A stretch of 64,000 bases of DNA, from positions 86,814,779-86,878,778 of the forward strand of contig OZ026525.1 of NCBI GenBank assembly GCA_964019695.1, written 5' to 3'. This document shows, piece by piece, positions 57,485 to 64,000 of the stretch. The notes under the pieces were generated by a model that was not told where the DNA came from, did no database searches, and saw nothing but the letters and a program-made list of their open reading frames with translations. This DNA is from Loripinus fragilis. Lineage: Eukaryota > Mollusca > Bivalvia > Lucinida > Lucinidae. The translations under genes were made by a program, and so were the position numbers. How positions within the stretch are numbered: the first letter of the stretch is position 1; every line of letters starts with the position of its first letter.

Positions 57485-60400
57485 AGTAGACAAAGAATTA
57501 TACATATAAGAATTCTGATTTCTCACATCAGCAGATACAAAAAGATACTGTAGAGCGTGCATTTATCAGGCAATAGCTATATACTACAAATGTGTCAAGA
57601 AACAAAATAAGAATTGGGGTGCACATTTTATAAGAACTTTATGAACAAAACAGAGAAGTTAAGATGGTGCGATATGGACCATTATCAAGCTTGAAGAAGA
57701 CATCATGGTACTTAACAATGTGACCAAGTGTCATTAAATTCTGATCAAAAGTATTCCACTTAAAGAGCGAACATCGTTTCAAATGGTGAATTTTCATAAA
57801 CAAAGGGCCATAGCTACTGAAAGCATGGTGCGATATGGACCATTATCGAACTTGAAGAAGACATCATATACTAAACAATGTGACTGAGTTTCATAAAATT
57901 CTGAACAAAAGTATTCAACTTAGAGATTGGTACGTACGTACCTACGTACGTACAGACAGGGGTAACACTTAATGCCCCGGCCACTGTCTTGGCAGGGGCA
58001 TAATGAGTCTGCTATTTTCTAATATTGTAGGTTCTCTCTATTTCTGAAGGATTTTTTTTCCAGATTATTTGAAAAAGGTCATTATGGGGAACATTCCTGT
58101 GAAAATCAGTCCAATCTGGACTAGTGTTTCAGGAGGAGATGTTGTTTAAAGCCAAAGTTTATGGACGGAGGGACAAGCCAGACTTACTTGAGACAGTGTT
58201 TCTGCAAGACCAGAATTTTCGGGGGTCATTGATGACCCCTTGTTTGAAAATTTGGGGGTCATTGGCAAATCTAGAGGGTCAGTACTTTTTTTAATGTACA
58301 ATTACTTTTTGTCTGAGCATGCGTCAATATTAAAGGTATTTGAAGAATGTCCCCTATCGTAAGATAAAAGTTCTCGAATTTCGGTGCATGTTTTACTATC
58401 AATAGGCTTGTGATCGACAGCTTTTGCTACATTTTCTGTTTCATGGGAATTATTCAATGTTGTGTTGCTTGTAGTTAAAGCCCTATCCTCCAGAGGACAA
58501 GAAATAAAAGCGTCTGCTCACCAATTTCATTACGGGGCAGCCATTGTTGTTTAACAGTTGAGCGCTTTACCCATGCCCAGAGGGTCAGTCTAAAAATAGC
58601 CCTGATGCATTGGTTTCATTTCTTTTAAAATCGTTGTCATATATATATTGGTGTATTGGAGCAATGAAAACTTTCTTTTCTAGACTACTTTTTTTTAAAT
58701 TTATGCAGCATAATGCTCCAAAATAGCAGCGAGAGCGAAACAAGCCAAAATAATTTGGAATGAAGCCCCATCTGTGCGAATCGCAAATGACTTTTGACAT
58801 GTGCAGTCGTCCTTTTTGAAATAAATCAGATACGTCATGGAAATACCCAGCAAAGATATTTGTGCGCAGGTCTATTTTCCACAGGAACACTATTTATAGA
58901 AGTGTTATCATTGAGGTAAATTGAAGTCCTCAGATCTTGGCACATAAAGAAGATGGAGTTTCGTTCTCGCTGCTGTTTTTGTGTGCATCACGAAAAACGC
59001 ACAGACAAACTGTCAATGCGTCAGAAGTCAAATTATTGTGTCAACAACGCAAGAAACGCACTCTCGCGGAAACACTGCTTGAGAGATCTGTATCTGGTAG
59101 GTAATCTGAGGGTTTCTTAAGTGAAATTTACTTGAGAGATCTGTATATGGAAGGTGGTCAGAGAGTTTCTGAAGGGAGACTTACTTGGGAGATCTGTATC
59201 TGGAAGGTGGTCTGAGGGTTCCTGAAGGGAGACTTACTTTGGAGATCTGTATCTGGAAGGTGGTCTGGGGGTTTCTGAAGGGAGACTTACTTGAGAGATC
59301 TGTATCTGGAAGGTGGTCTGAGGGTTTCTGAGGGGAGACTTACTTGAGAGATCTGTATCTGGAAGGTGGTCTGGGGGTTTCTGAAGTGAGTCTTACTTGG
59401 GAGATCTGTATCTGGAAGGTGGTCTGAGGGTTTCTGTGGTGAGACTTACTTGGGAGATCTGTATCTGGAAGGTGGTCTGAGGGTTTCTGAAGTGAGACTT
59501 ACTTGGGAGATCTGTATCTGGAAGGTGGTCTGAGGGTTTCTGAAGTGAGACTTACTTGAGAGATCTGTATCTGGAAGGTGGTCTGAGGGTTTCTGAAGTG
59601 AGACTTACTTGGGAGATCTGTATCTGGAAGGTGGTCTGGGGGTTTCTGAAGTGAGTCTTACTTGAGAGATCTGTATCTGGAAGGTGGTCTGGGCGTTTCT
59701 GAAATGAGACTTATTTGAGAGATCTGTATCTGGAAGGTGGTCTGGGGGTTTCTGAAATGAGACTTACTTGAGAGATCTGTATCTGGAAGGTGGTCTGAGG
59801 GTTTCTGAAGGGAGACTTACTTGAGAGATCTGTATCTTGAAGGTGGTCTGGGGGTTTCTGAAATGAGACTTACTTGAGAGATCTGTATCTGGAAGGTGGT
59901 CTGAGGGTTTCTGAAGGGAGACTTACTTGAGAGATCTGTATCTGGAAGGTGGTCTGGGGGTTTCTGAAAGGAGACTTACTTGAGAGATCTGTATCTGGAA
60001 GGTGGTCTGAGGGTTTCTGAAGGGAGACTTACTTGGGAGATCTGTATCTGGAAGGTGGTCTGAGGGTTTCTGAAGGGAGACTTACTTGAGAGATTTGTAT
60101 CTGGAAGGTGGTCTGAGGGTTTCTGAGGTGAGACTTACTTGAGAGATCTGTATCTGGAAGGTGGTCTGGGTGTTTCTGAAGTGAGACTTACTTGGGAGAT
60201 CTGTATCTGGAAGGTGGTCTGAGGGTTTCTGAAGTGAGACTTACTTGAGAGATCTGTATCAGGAAGGTGGTCTGAGGGTTTCTGAAGGGAGACTTACTTG
60301 AGAGATCTGTATCTGGAAGGTGGTCTGAGGGTTTCTGAGGCAGTGTTAGAAATAAGCAATTGCCCACTTGCCCCCCACGGGTTGAATTTGCTGGGGGCAA

Positions 60401-61241
60401 GTTGAGAGTCTCGGGAGGTTGCCCCCTGGGCAATCTGAAAATCTTGAACTTGAAATAATATTTTTTTCATGTCTTTCTTAAAGTATTGCATGTTCACTGC
60501 AAATTAATAAATAATTAGATGCTGGCATGCTGCCAGCTTAAAACAACTTGACAGTCTAAAACAAAGAACCTTTTTTTAGAAGTTCAGGTCGCAAACAGTG
60601 CAGACCCATATCAGACTTCTCCACCAGATCAGACTAATTAGGGCCTTCACTGTTTGCCATTGTGTCTCCATATTTTGAGCCATATCTGTACATGTTAAAA
60701 CTACACTGATTACAGCACATTTTTCACATGGGGGAGTGTCGGACCCTTGATCACAAGGTCGCGGTTTTGATTCTAACCTGGGGCCTGGTGTTGTGTCCTT
60801 GAGCAAGGCACTTATCTCAGTTGGACTGGTTAAACCCAGGAAGCTGTCCTAAAATTACTGAAAAATTGTTGACGGTGTAAAGTCTCAAACAAACAAATTT
60901 TTCATGTATCAGCATTTTTAGGAATTTATGAATGAATGATTCGTGCAGGGCAAGTTATAATTGTGGGGGGCAAGTTGTATTTGTCTTCAGGTTGCCCGCC
61001 GGACAAGTTGAATCCTCTGGCTTATTTCTAACACTGTGAGGGAGACTTACTTGGGAGATCTGTATCTGGAAGGTGGTCTGGGGGTTTCTGAAATGAGTTT
61101 TGTAATGTTTGATAGCTTCATCTCTTCTGTTGAAGCCATTACGACACTTGTAGCAATGCCAGTGAGCTCCCTTGAATTTCTTCTCTCCCTTGATCACACC
61201 AACTATATCACAATGGTCACAACATCGAAGAACTTTCAGTC
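39836..61241 (-). CDS. C2H2 zinc-finger / coiled-coil nuclear-type protein, 5' end outside the window
   Basis: Five exons on the minus strand (61241-61051, 50023-49900, 47389-47205, 41706-41554, 40480-39836) join with consistent phases (0, 1, 0, 0) into about 431 codons ending at TAG 39836-39838. The order is: a zinc-finger block, an acidic/Gln linker, a Ser/Thr-rich segment with TVMILQEDGSLTTLSEA, a Glu/Gln-rich helical segment running into a long coiled coil, a Ser/Asn/Thr-rich tail with a degenerate repeat, and a basic C-terminus (PPTKRRRGK) that looks like a nuclear localisation signal. This layout suggests a DNA- or chromatin-associated regulator that dimerises through the coiled coil. 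I do not recognise the family and name no gene. N-terminal exons must lie upstream of 61241; none was found in 61242-64000. Confidence 0.8.
40740..41400. mobile_element. Fragment of the 61430-63175 element family in an intron
   Basis: GTCCATATCCACAATC, CCATTTTGGTCAAGTGACC, TACCATATATGGACATTAG and ATGTGACCAGGACCATTTG match that family. No ends found. Confidence 0.55.
41554..41706 (-). CDS. Coiled-coil exon of the minus-strand gene
   Basis: The acceptor is TTTGTTTATCTTAG and the donor GTATGG. The 51 codons read EGAADTSSIIEEERDSPEPE, QDSQADLQRLVHELQMQKLE, QQREIELLKLQ, in phase 0 at both ends. From DLQRL onward the heptad pattern of Leu/Ile with Glu/Gln/Lys is coiled coil. A hAT-like element (41723-42106) begins 16 nt upstream of the acceptor. 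Confidence 0.83.
41723..42106. mobile_element. hAT-like MITE, CAGGGTTC family, next to a splice acceptor
   Basis: Ends CAGGGTTCATACAGGC / GTGCGAACCCTG, flanked by AAAT. The interior repeats TTTTCAAGGA-type motifs. It begins 16 nt upstream of the minus-strand acceptor at 41706, leaving room only for the pyrimidine tract. Confidence 0.75.
42758..43333. mobile_element. hAT-like element, 576 bp
   Basis: Ends CAGTGTTGTGCCTAG / CTAGACACAGCACTG with GTCCCC on both sides (42752-42757, 43334-43339). No transposase ORF. Confidence 0.7.
43577..44903. mobile_element. Mariner-like element nested in the left arm of 43492-47115
   Basis: The ends CGAGGGCTGTTCAAATATGA / TCATATTTGAACAGCCCTCG are flanked by TA on both sides. 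Its 1327-bp length is typical of mariner, but there is no ~345-codon transposase. Instead the two ends are similar for about 150-180 bp (ATGCAAGT, CATAACTTTC, CACATATATGCTAC on both arms), making it a long-armed non-autonomous derivative. Confidence 0.8.
45207..46495. mobile_element. Interspersed element with GTCCGTCCGTC head and ~298-bp internal tandem units
   Basis: It starts with a hairpin (CCCCACGCTTTTTTAAAAAA then GCG), then CGTCCGTCCGTC, and ends AGCGTGGGGATT followed by GCGATGGCGCGCCATCG. Three nearly identical ~298-bp units follow each other from about 45347 to 46178. They create the longest open frame of the window (45347-46021), which I take as a by-product of a unit length near a multiple of three. 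The family has no coding capacity that I recognise. Confidence 0.7.
47205..47389 (-). CDS. Ser/Thr-rich exon of the minus-strand gene
   Basis: The acceptor is ATTTTTTCCAG. With the A from the previous exon it opens with ATG TTT, reads HQTSNLSLANKLNNEVSMPV, then a segment including TDTHTVMILQEDGSLTTLSE and AYQTQ, and ends in phase 0. The donor CAG/GTCACT is weak and sits next to the remnant end of a palindromic MITE (47118-47195). The frame stays open for about 19 codons past the donor, so read-through with early termination is an alternative. Confidence 0.75.
47441..47703. mobile_element. Palindromic MITE, TTAACCCTTAAAG family
   Basis: Very similar to 49624-49870, with a short internal duplication (GTGGACCCAGAACAGACT twice). 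It lies about 50 nt upstream, in transcript direction, of the exon 47205-47389. Confidence 0.75.
48030..48640. other. Intron of the minus-strand gene, nothing recognised
   Basis: No repeat family match and no exon-like frame with splice sites; one unrecognised 64-codon ORF (48397-48591). Confidence 0.45.
48648..48853 (+). mobile_element. tRNA-derived SINE, family 1, with 10-bp target-site duplication
   Basis: AATCGTTTGC flanks both sides; well-preserved head GGGAGCGCAGTTGCTCAGTG. In an intron of the minus-strand gene. Confidence 0.85.
49255..49612. mobile_element. Palindromic MITE, CTCTTTGC family, long copy
   Basis: TGTCTGCTGATAACCTTTGC and TCAGCAGACGACAAAAAAGC arms around GACCCTGATCAGGCCTGACA; ends CCAGCATGCAAAGAGTTAG. 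Confidence 0.7.
49624..49870. mobile_element. Palindromic MITE, TTAACCCTTAAAG family
   Basis: TTAACCCTTAAAGCGCCAAG at one end and GCACATTAAGGATTAA at the other; the centre is the perfect hairpin CTCCTATAGGAG with CAGTCTGATCTGGG arms. It lies 30 nt from the donor of the exon 49900-50023. Confidence 0.75.
49900..50023 (-). CDS. Linker exon of the minus-strand gene
   Basis: The acceptor is ACATTTGTAG and the donor GTAAGTCTG. Phase 0 continues from the zinc-finger exon. The exon reads EVNQPLLQEQEDPTTTIPSD then ELQIHPALTEAITCMVTADD Q and ends in phase 1. Palindromic MITEs of one family lie 26 nt upstream (50049-50262) and 30 nt downstream (49624-49870) of it. Confidence 0.82.
50049..50262. mobile_element. 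Palindromic MITE, TTAACCCTTAAAG family, complete copy
   Basis: Arms run from CCCTTAAAGCGCCAATCACG to CTAGGCGGTGCTTTATGGGG around a centre AGAATCGTCTGCCAGCAGCA. The TTAA-like flank suggests a piggyBac-type origin (inference). It ends 26 nt from the exon at 49900-50023. Confidence 0.75.
50630..50965. mobile_element. Palindromic repeat, GTTTACCTGGCAAGGC family, second copy
   Basis: Collinear with 29920-30245, including GATTCACTCTTCAAAC and GACCTGATAAAGGCA near the end. Just upstream (50455-50610) lies a fragment matching 12290-12590. Confidence 0.7.
51418..51530. mobile_element. Near-perfect 113-bp palindrome
   Basis: CTGGCCCTGAGGTTATAAAA and TTTTATAACCTCAGGGCCAG ends with CAAACTCAAAATAAGGCGCA pairing inside. 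Related degraded copies at 13345-13540 and 31395-31785. Confidence 0.75.
51835..53160. mobile_element. Interspersed element with ~150-bp degenerate units
   Basis: It starts AAGAGGGCCCTGGATTGCTC. Units repeat GTGGTTCAGGAGGAGATG, TTATCTAGAGCTCTG, ACCATTTGTGCAATTTTAG and AGGGCATCATGAGGAACATT. Short ORFs at 52566-53033 only track these units. Confidence 0.6.
53728..54465. mobile_element. Foldback element with ~350-bp arms
   Basis: TTAAGGGGATATATCTTTCA at the left and its complement TGAAAGATATATCCCCTTAA at the right. Matching pairs continue to the centre (about 54090): AAAAGCTCTTACTTG, CAGCTTTT-AGCAAT, ATGCTGTGACA, GAACATGACCTACA. The arms are mostly unique, so it is one large hairpin. Confidence 0.8.
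54767..55072. mobile_element. MITE, TATGCACCAGTCATTTGTA family, second copy
   Basis: AATGCACCAGTCATTTGTAG / CACAAATGACTGGTGCATAA ends; the next bases to 55125 start a further partial copy. A degraded third end lies at 63455-63490. Confidence 0.75.
55280..55530. mobile_element. Palindromic MITE, TTTCCAACAATGTGG family
   Basis: Well preserved, with ACTGCGCATATGCGCAGGCT at the centre. Confidence 0.8.
55540..56230. other. Intron of the minus-strand gene, nothing convincing
   Basis: A 129-codon + ORF (55519-55908) starts inside a MITE and includes its ATGCGCAGGCTGGTCTGGGC core, so it is judged fortuitous. Confidence 0.45.
56235..56740. repeat. Degenerate ~150-bp tandem units, GGGCCATAACTACTGAAAGC family
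   Basis: Three to four units with GCATGGTGCGATATGGACCA, ATCATGGTACTAAACAATGT, GACCAAGTTTCATAAAATTC. The same family resumes at 57660-57960; 56740-57655 lies between them. Confidence 0.7.
56882..57121. mobile_element. MITE with ~20-bp inverted ends
   Basis: TACCATATTTAACCTTATAA and its near complement TTATAAGGTTAAGTATGGTA bound 240 bp containing a second inner palindrome (CCAGTTGGCTTCTGAAGAAG). Confidence 0.65.
57660..58010. repeat. Continuation of the 56235 tandem family with (ACGT)-type tail
   Basis: Two units as in 56235-56740, then TACGTACGTACCTACGTACG and GCCCCGGCCACTGTCTTGGC, which looks like the end of the element interrupted at 56740. Confidence 0.65.
58194..59077. mobile_element. 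Non-autonomous hAT-like element inserted in the 53-bp array
   Basis: The ends are CAGTGTTTCTGC and its imperfect complement GCGGAAACACTG. The repeat-unit bases CTTGAGA occur on both sides (58187-58193 and 59078-59084), a 7-bp (possibly 8-bp) target-site duplication. CAGTG termini with 7-8-bp duplications fit hAT. At 884 bp it has no transposase-length ORF. A near-identical copy starts at 63595, which suggests recent spread. Confidence 0.8.
59078..60340 (-). repeat. Minisatellite built from the zinc-finger exon's 3' edge and splice donor
   Basis: About 24 tandem 53-bp units. On the minus strand each carries TTCAGAAACCCTCAGACCAC then CTTCCAGATACAGATCTCTC AA/GTAAGTCTC, the exon tail encoding FRNPQTTFQIQISQ and the intact donor. 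Units vary at a few positions (GGG or AGG, AAGG or AGTG). The authentic exon at 61051 is the terminal unit; a 696-bp insertion at 60341-61036 now separates it from the others. A 14-bp stub of another unit (58180-58193) lies beyond a second insertion. Confidence 0.95.
60341..61036. mobile_element. Second hAT-like element in the 53-bp array, carrying a SINE-like segment
   Basis: Terminal inverted repeats CAGTGTTAGAAATAAGC / GCTTATTTCTAACACTG, flanked by TGAGG on both sides (60336-60340 and 61037-61041). It is unrelated inside to the 58194 element. It contains the degenerate SINE at 60731-60900 and sequence resembling a foldback MITE (about 60590-60660). No transposase ORF is visible. Confidence 0.8.
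60731..60900 (+). mobile_element. Degenerate SINE inside the hAT-like element 60341-61036
   Basis: GGTCGCGGTTTTGATTCTAA resembles a B-box; TGTCCTTGAGCAAGGCAC and CTGGTTAAACCCAGGAAGC belong to family 1. Confidence 0.65.
61051..61241 (-). CDS. Zinc-finger exon of the minus-strand gene
   Basis: The acceptor (TTTTTTGTCGTTAG on the minus strand) and the donor GTAAGTCTCC bound 191 nt. Two bases complete a codon, then 63 codons follow. HCYKCRNGFNRRDEAIKHYK then TH is a classic C2H2 finger (C-x2-C-x12-H-x3-H). It is preceded by CDHC and, 15 residues on, HWH, a possible atypical first finger. The exon ends FRNPQTTFQIQISQ in phase 0. Its last ~42 nt plus donor are the seed of the 53-bp array at 59078-60340. 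Confidence 0.85.
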
Positions 61242-61429
61242 CTAACGACAAAAAAGTTGGCATTTATATTTTTACAATTTAATCACTATCTTGTGCAAAA
61301 TATTTCCTATCTTGCTCTTATGATACAACCCCTCACCCCAAACTGATTTTTTAACCCTTTCTTGACTAACGGAGTGATCAAGTTACCCTCTCTTTGCTTG
61401 CGGTGACTTCATTGTCAGCTGATAAGGCT

Positions 61430-63175
61430 AAAACTAGAGGACCTGAAGGTCCTGAGGCGCTCACCTGATCTCCTTAATAATTGTAAAATAATTGTCAAGG
61501 TCAGCTACAGCTTATAATGAAACATATTTTGTTTTACCATATATGGGGGTTGCAGCCATTTTGGTCCAATAACCTAAACAATCTAACAGCCCAGTGATTT
61601 CTGAGAAAAGATGTTTAGATAGGAATGTAGTGGTCTCAAATGAGTGGCCTTGGATTAAAGGTTTAAAGGATTAAAGGATTGTCAGCTTGACATTTGGTAC
61701 TTATATAAAACCATTGTCTCATTAGGTTAAATATTTCTCACAGGTATTATGATTTCGGCTATAACAGTTATAGAAAAATGAACATTTTAAGATTTTCCCA
61801 TTATAAATGCATTAGGAATCAAATTTGACCTTGCCATAAAGTAGGTCAAGGTCAAACTAGATTCATCATTTGTGCAAACCTGGTAAGGACCACATCCTCA
61901 ATGCTATATAGTAAGTCCCAAGGCCATTGGCGTTTTGGTTCCAGAGAAGAAGTTATTTTAATAGTTTTTACCATATATGGGCTTGGTGGCCATCTTAGTC
62001 ATGTGACCATAACAATTTATACAAATTCTGGCTAACCAATGATAAGGAGTGGTCATATGAATTTTGATTTCTATTGACCTAGTGGTTTCTGAGAAAACTA
62101 TGTTTAAATATGTTGATGAGACTCCAATATGAGCAACCTTGGCTGAAAGGTCAAAGGTCAACATTGACCTTTAAAACTTATATATAGCCATTGTCTCATT
62201 AGTTTTAACATATCAAGTAAGAATAATGACTTTGGCTTCAAAAGTATTAAAAAAATCAACTTTTCAAAAAATTTCCCATTTAAATGCATTAGGAAGCAAA
62301 TTTGACCTTGACGTTAAGTAGGTCAGGGTCAACCTAGGACCATTATTTGAACAAACTTGGTAGGCCCAACACCCCCAATGCTACATACCAAGTCCCAAGG
62401 TCATCGGCCTGCTGGTTCTGGAAAAGAAGATTTTTAAATGTTTTTTACCATATATGGGCATGGCGGCCATCTTGGTCATGTGACCTAAATGTTTTGTATA
62501 AATTTTGGCTATCTTATCATAAGGAGTTTTCACATGAAATTTGAGTTCAATTGGGCAAATGGTTTGTGAGAAAACTAAGTTTTAATATATTGATAAGACC
62601 ACAATATGAGCGACCTTGGCTGAAAGGGCAAAGGTCAACATTGACCTTTGAAACTTATTTATAGCCATTGTCTCATTAGTTTTAACATATCAAGTAAGAA
62701 TAATGACTTTGGCTTCAACAGTTTTCAAAAAATCAACTTTTCAAAAAATTTCCCATTTAAATGCATTAGGAAGCAAATTTGACCTTGACGTTAAGTAGGT
62801 CAAGGTCAACCTAGGATCATTATTTGAACAAACTTGGTAGGTCCAACACCCCCAATGCTACATACCAAGTCCCAAGGTCATCGGCCTTCTGGTTCTGGAG
62901 AAGAAGATTTTTAAAGGGTTTTTACCATATATGGGCGTGGCGGCCATCTTGGTCATGTGACCAGGACCATTTGAACAAACTTTAGTTCCCGCGTCCTAAG
63001 GAGTCTCCATATGGAATTTGAGTTCAATTGGCCCAGTGGTTTCAGAGGAGAAGATGTTTGAAAATGTTGACGGACGGACGACAGACGACAGACGACGGAC
63101 GGACGGACGGACAACGGAGTGACTGGTATACTATTAGCTCACCCATGAGCCTTCGGCTCAGGTGAGCTAAAAAAG
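61430..63175. mobile_element. Long interspersed element, opposite orientation, with AGGTCA repeats
   Basis: It starts AAACTAGAGGACCTGAAGGT and ends with GACGGACGGACGACAGACGA-type simple repeat and the hairpin GAGCCTTCGGCTC then AGGTGAGCTAAAA. Two to three degenerate units repeat ACCATATATGGGC, GGCCATCTTGGTCATGTGAC and AAAGGTCAAAGGTCAACATT. Non-coding. Confidence 0.7.
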
Positions 63176-63594
63176 GAGTGTTTCTCGGGCCATTTTTTTA
63201 GAAAACAGATAAGGCAGGCAGGTTTTTTTTTTTTATTTCCCCCAAAACAGATTAGGGGATTCTTTTTTATTTTTTTTTTGAACAAAATTGAATGAAATTT
63301 CTTTGATGCAAGGAAATCCGTGCAAATAGACAAGACTTGATTAAAGAAATTTGCTTATCTGTCAAATAGCAAAAACGTGAATCAAATTAATTGATGCGAG
63401 GCAATCCTCGCAAATACACTTGACAGGACAAAAGTTAAAGTTCCTGTTATTTCCCGGGGGTGGGCCTTGGTTACAAATAACTAGTGCATAAAAGGTGTTT
63501 GTACTAGCCGGGGTGTCTGAAATGCTAGAGTGTTGCTCCCCAGTCTGAAAAAATCAATATAGGTGGCACAGGTATTCGGTAACCCTCCCCCTTT

Positions 63595-64000
63595 CAGTGT
63601 TTCTGCAAGACCAGAACTTTTTGGGGTCATTGATGACCCCTTGTTTGAAAATTTGGGGGTCATTGGCAAATTTAGATGGTCAGAACTTTTTTAATGTATA
63701 ATTACTTTTTGTCTGAGCATGCATCAATATTAAAGGTATTTGAAAGATGTCCCCTATCGTAAGATAAAAGTTCTCGAATTTCGGTGCATGTTTTACTATC
63801 AATAGGCTTGTGATCGACGGCTTTTGTTACATTTTCTGTTTCATGGGAATAATTCAATGTTGTGTTGCTTGTAGTTAAAGCCCTATCCTCCAGAGGACAA
63901 GAAATAAAAGCGTCTGCTCACCAATTTCATTACGAGTCAGCCATTGTTGTTTAACAGTTGAGCACTTTACCCATGCGCAGACGGTCAGTCTAAAAATAGA
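63595..64000. mobile_element. hAT-like element, second copy of the 58194 family, cut by the window end
   Basis: It starts CAGTGTTTCTGCAAGACCAG and follows the 58194-59077 copy for about 405 bases with only scattered differences. The right end lies beyond 64000. Confidence 0.8.

Noticed and set aside
59078..60340. Regular repeats resembling a CRISPR array
   Set aside because: Units are contiguous with no unique spacers, derive from an exon edge, and the genome is eukaryotic.

Overview
This is a eukaryotic, intron-rich and very repeat-rich window. There is no bacterial-style gene packing: coding sequence is a few dozen to a few hundred bases at a time, set in kilobases of transposon debris. 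The tRNA-headed SINEs, the 'GTCCGTCCGTC' and 'GGTCAAAGGTCA' elements and the dense palindromic MITEs fit a mollusc, most likely a bivalve. That is my recognition of repeat style plus invertebrate-like gene sequence; the species cannot be fixed from this window.

Two protein genes are well supported. (1) INO80E, an INO80 chromatin-remodelling complex subunit, lies on the + strand in six recognisable exons from 6505 to 20762, with one short exon not located. (2) A C2H2 zinc-finger/coiled-coil nuclear-type protein that I do not recognise lies on the - strand in five phase-consistent exons from 61241 down to the stop at 39836; its 5' exons lie outside or upstream. Two weaker candidates sit between them: a 37-codon + strand ORF with a C-terminal membrane segment (37982-38095), and a - strand first exon with a promoter-like leader (39024-39180).

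The most unusual feature is that both real genes have grown a minisatellite out of the 3' edge of one of their own exons. In INO80E the last codons, stop codon and start of the 3' UTR are repeated about 34 times (20741-22890; 64- and 57-bp units in an 882-bp higher-order repeat). In the zinc-finger gene the last ~42 bases of the zinc-finger exon plus its splice donor are repeated about 24 times (59078-60340; 53-bp units), and two different hAT-like elements have inserted into that array. A third, small exon-edge duplication precedes INO80E exon 3.

The rest is a mosaic of non-autonomous elements: about a dozen tRNA-derived SINEs (several with perfect target-site duplications), hAT-like, Tc1/mariner-like, Tigger-like and 9-bp-TSD elements, and several multi-copy palindromic (foldback) families. 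A four-layer nest of insertions occupies 43376-47195. Palindromic MITEs tightly bracket three exons (7674-7744, 47205-47389, 49900-50023), and transposon ends lie 15-30 nt from several splice acceptors, so the host's splicing signals and the mobile elements are interleaved.

All alignments were done by eye. Exon boundaries come from splice consensus, phase continuity and, for INO80E, recalled family conservation; repeat boundaries are accurate to a few bases where a target-site duplication is quoted and approximate elsewhere.
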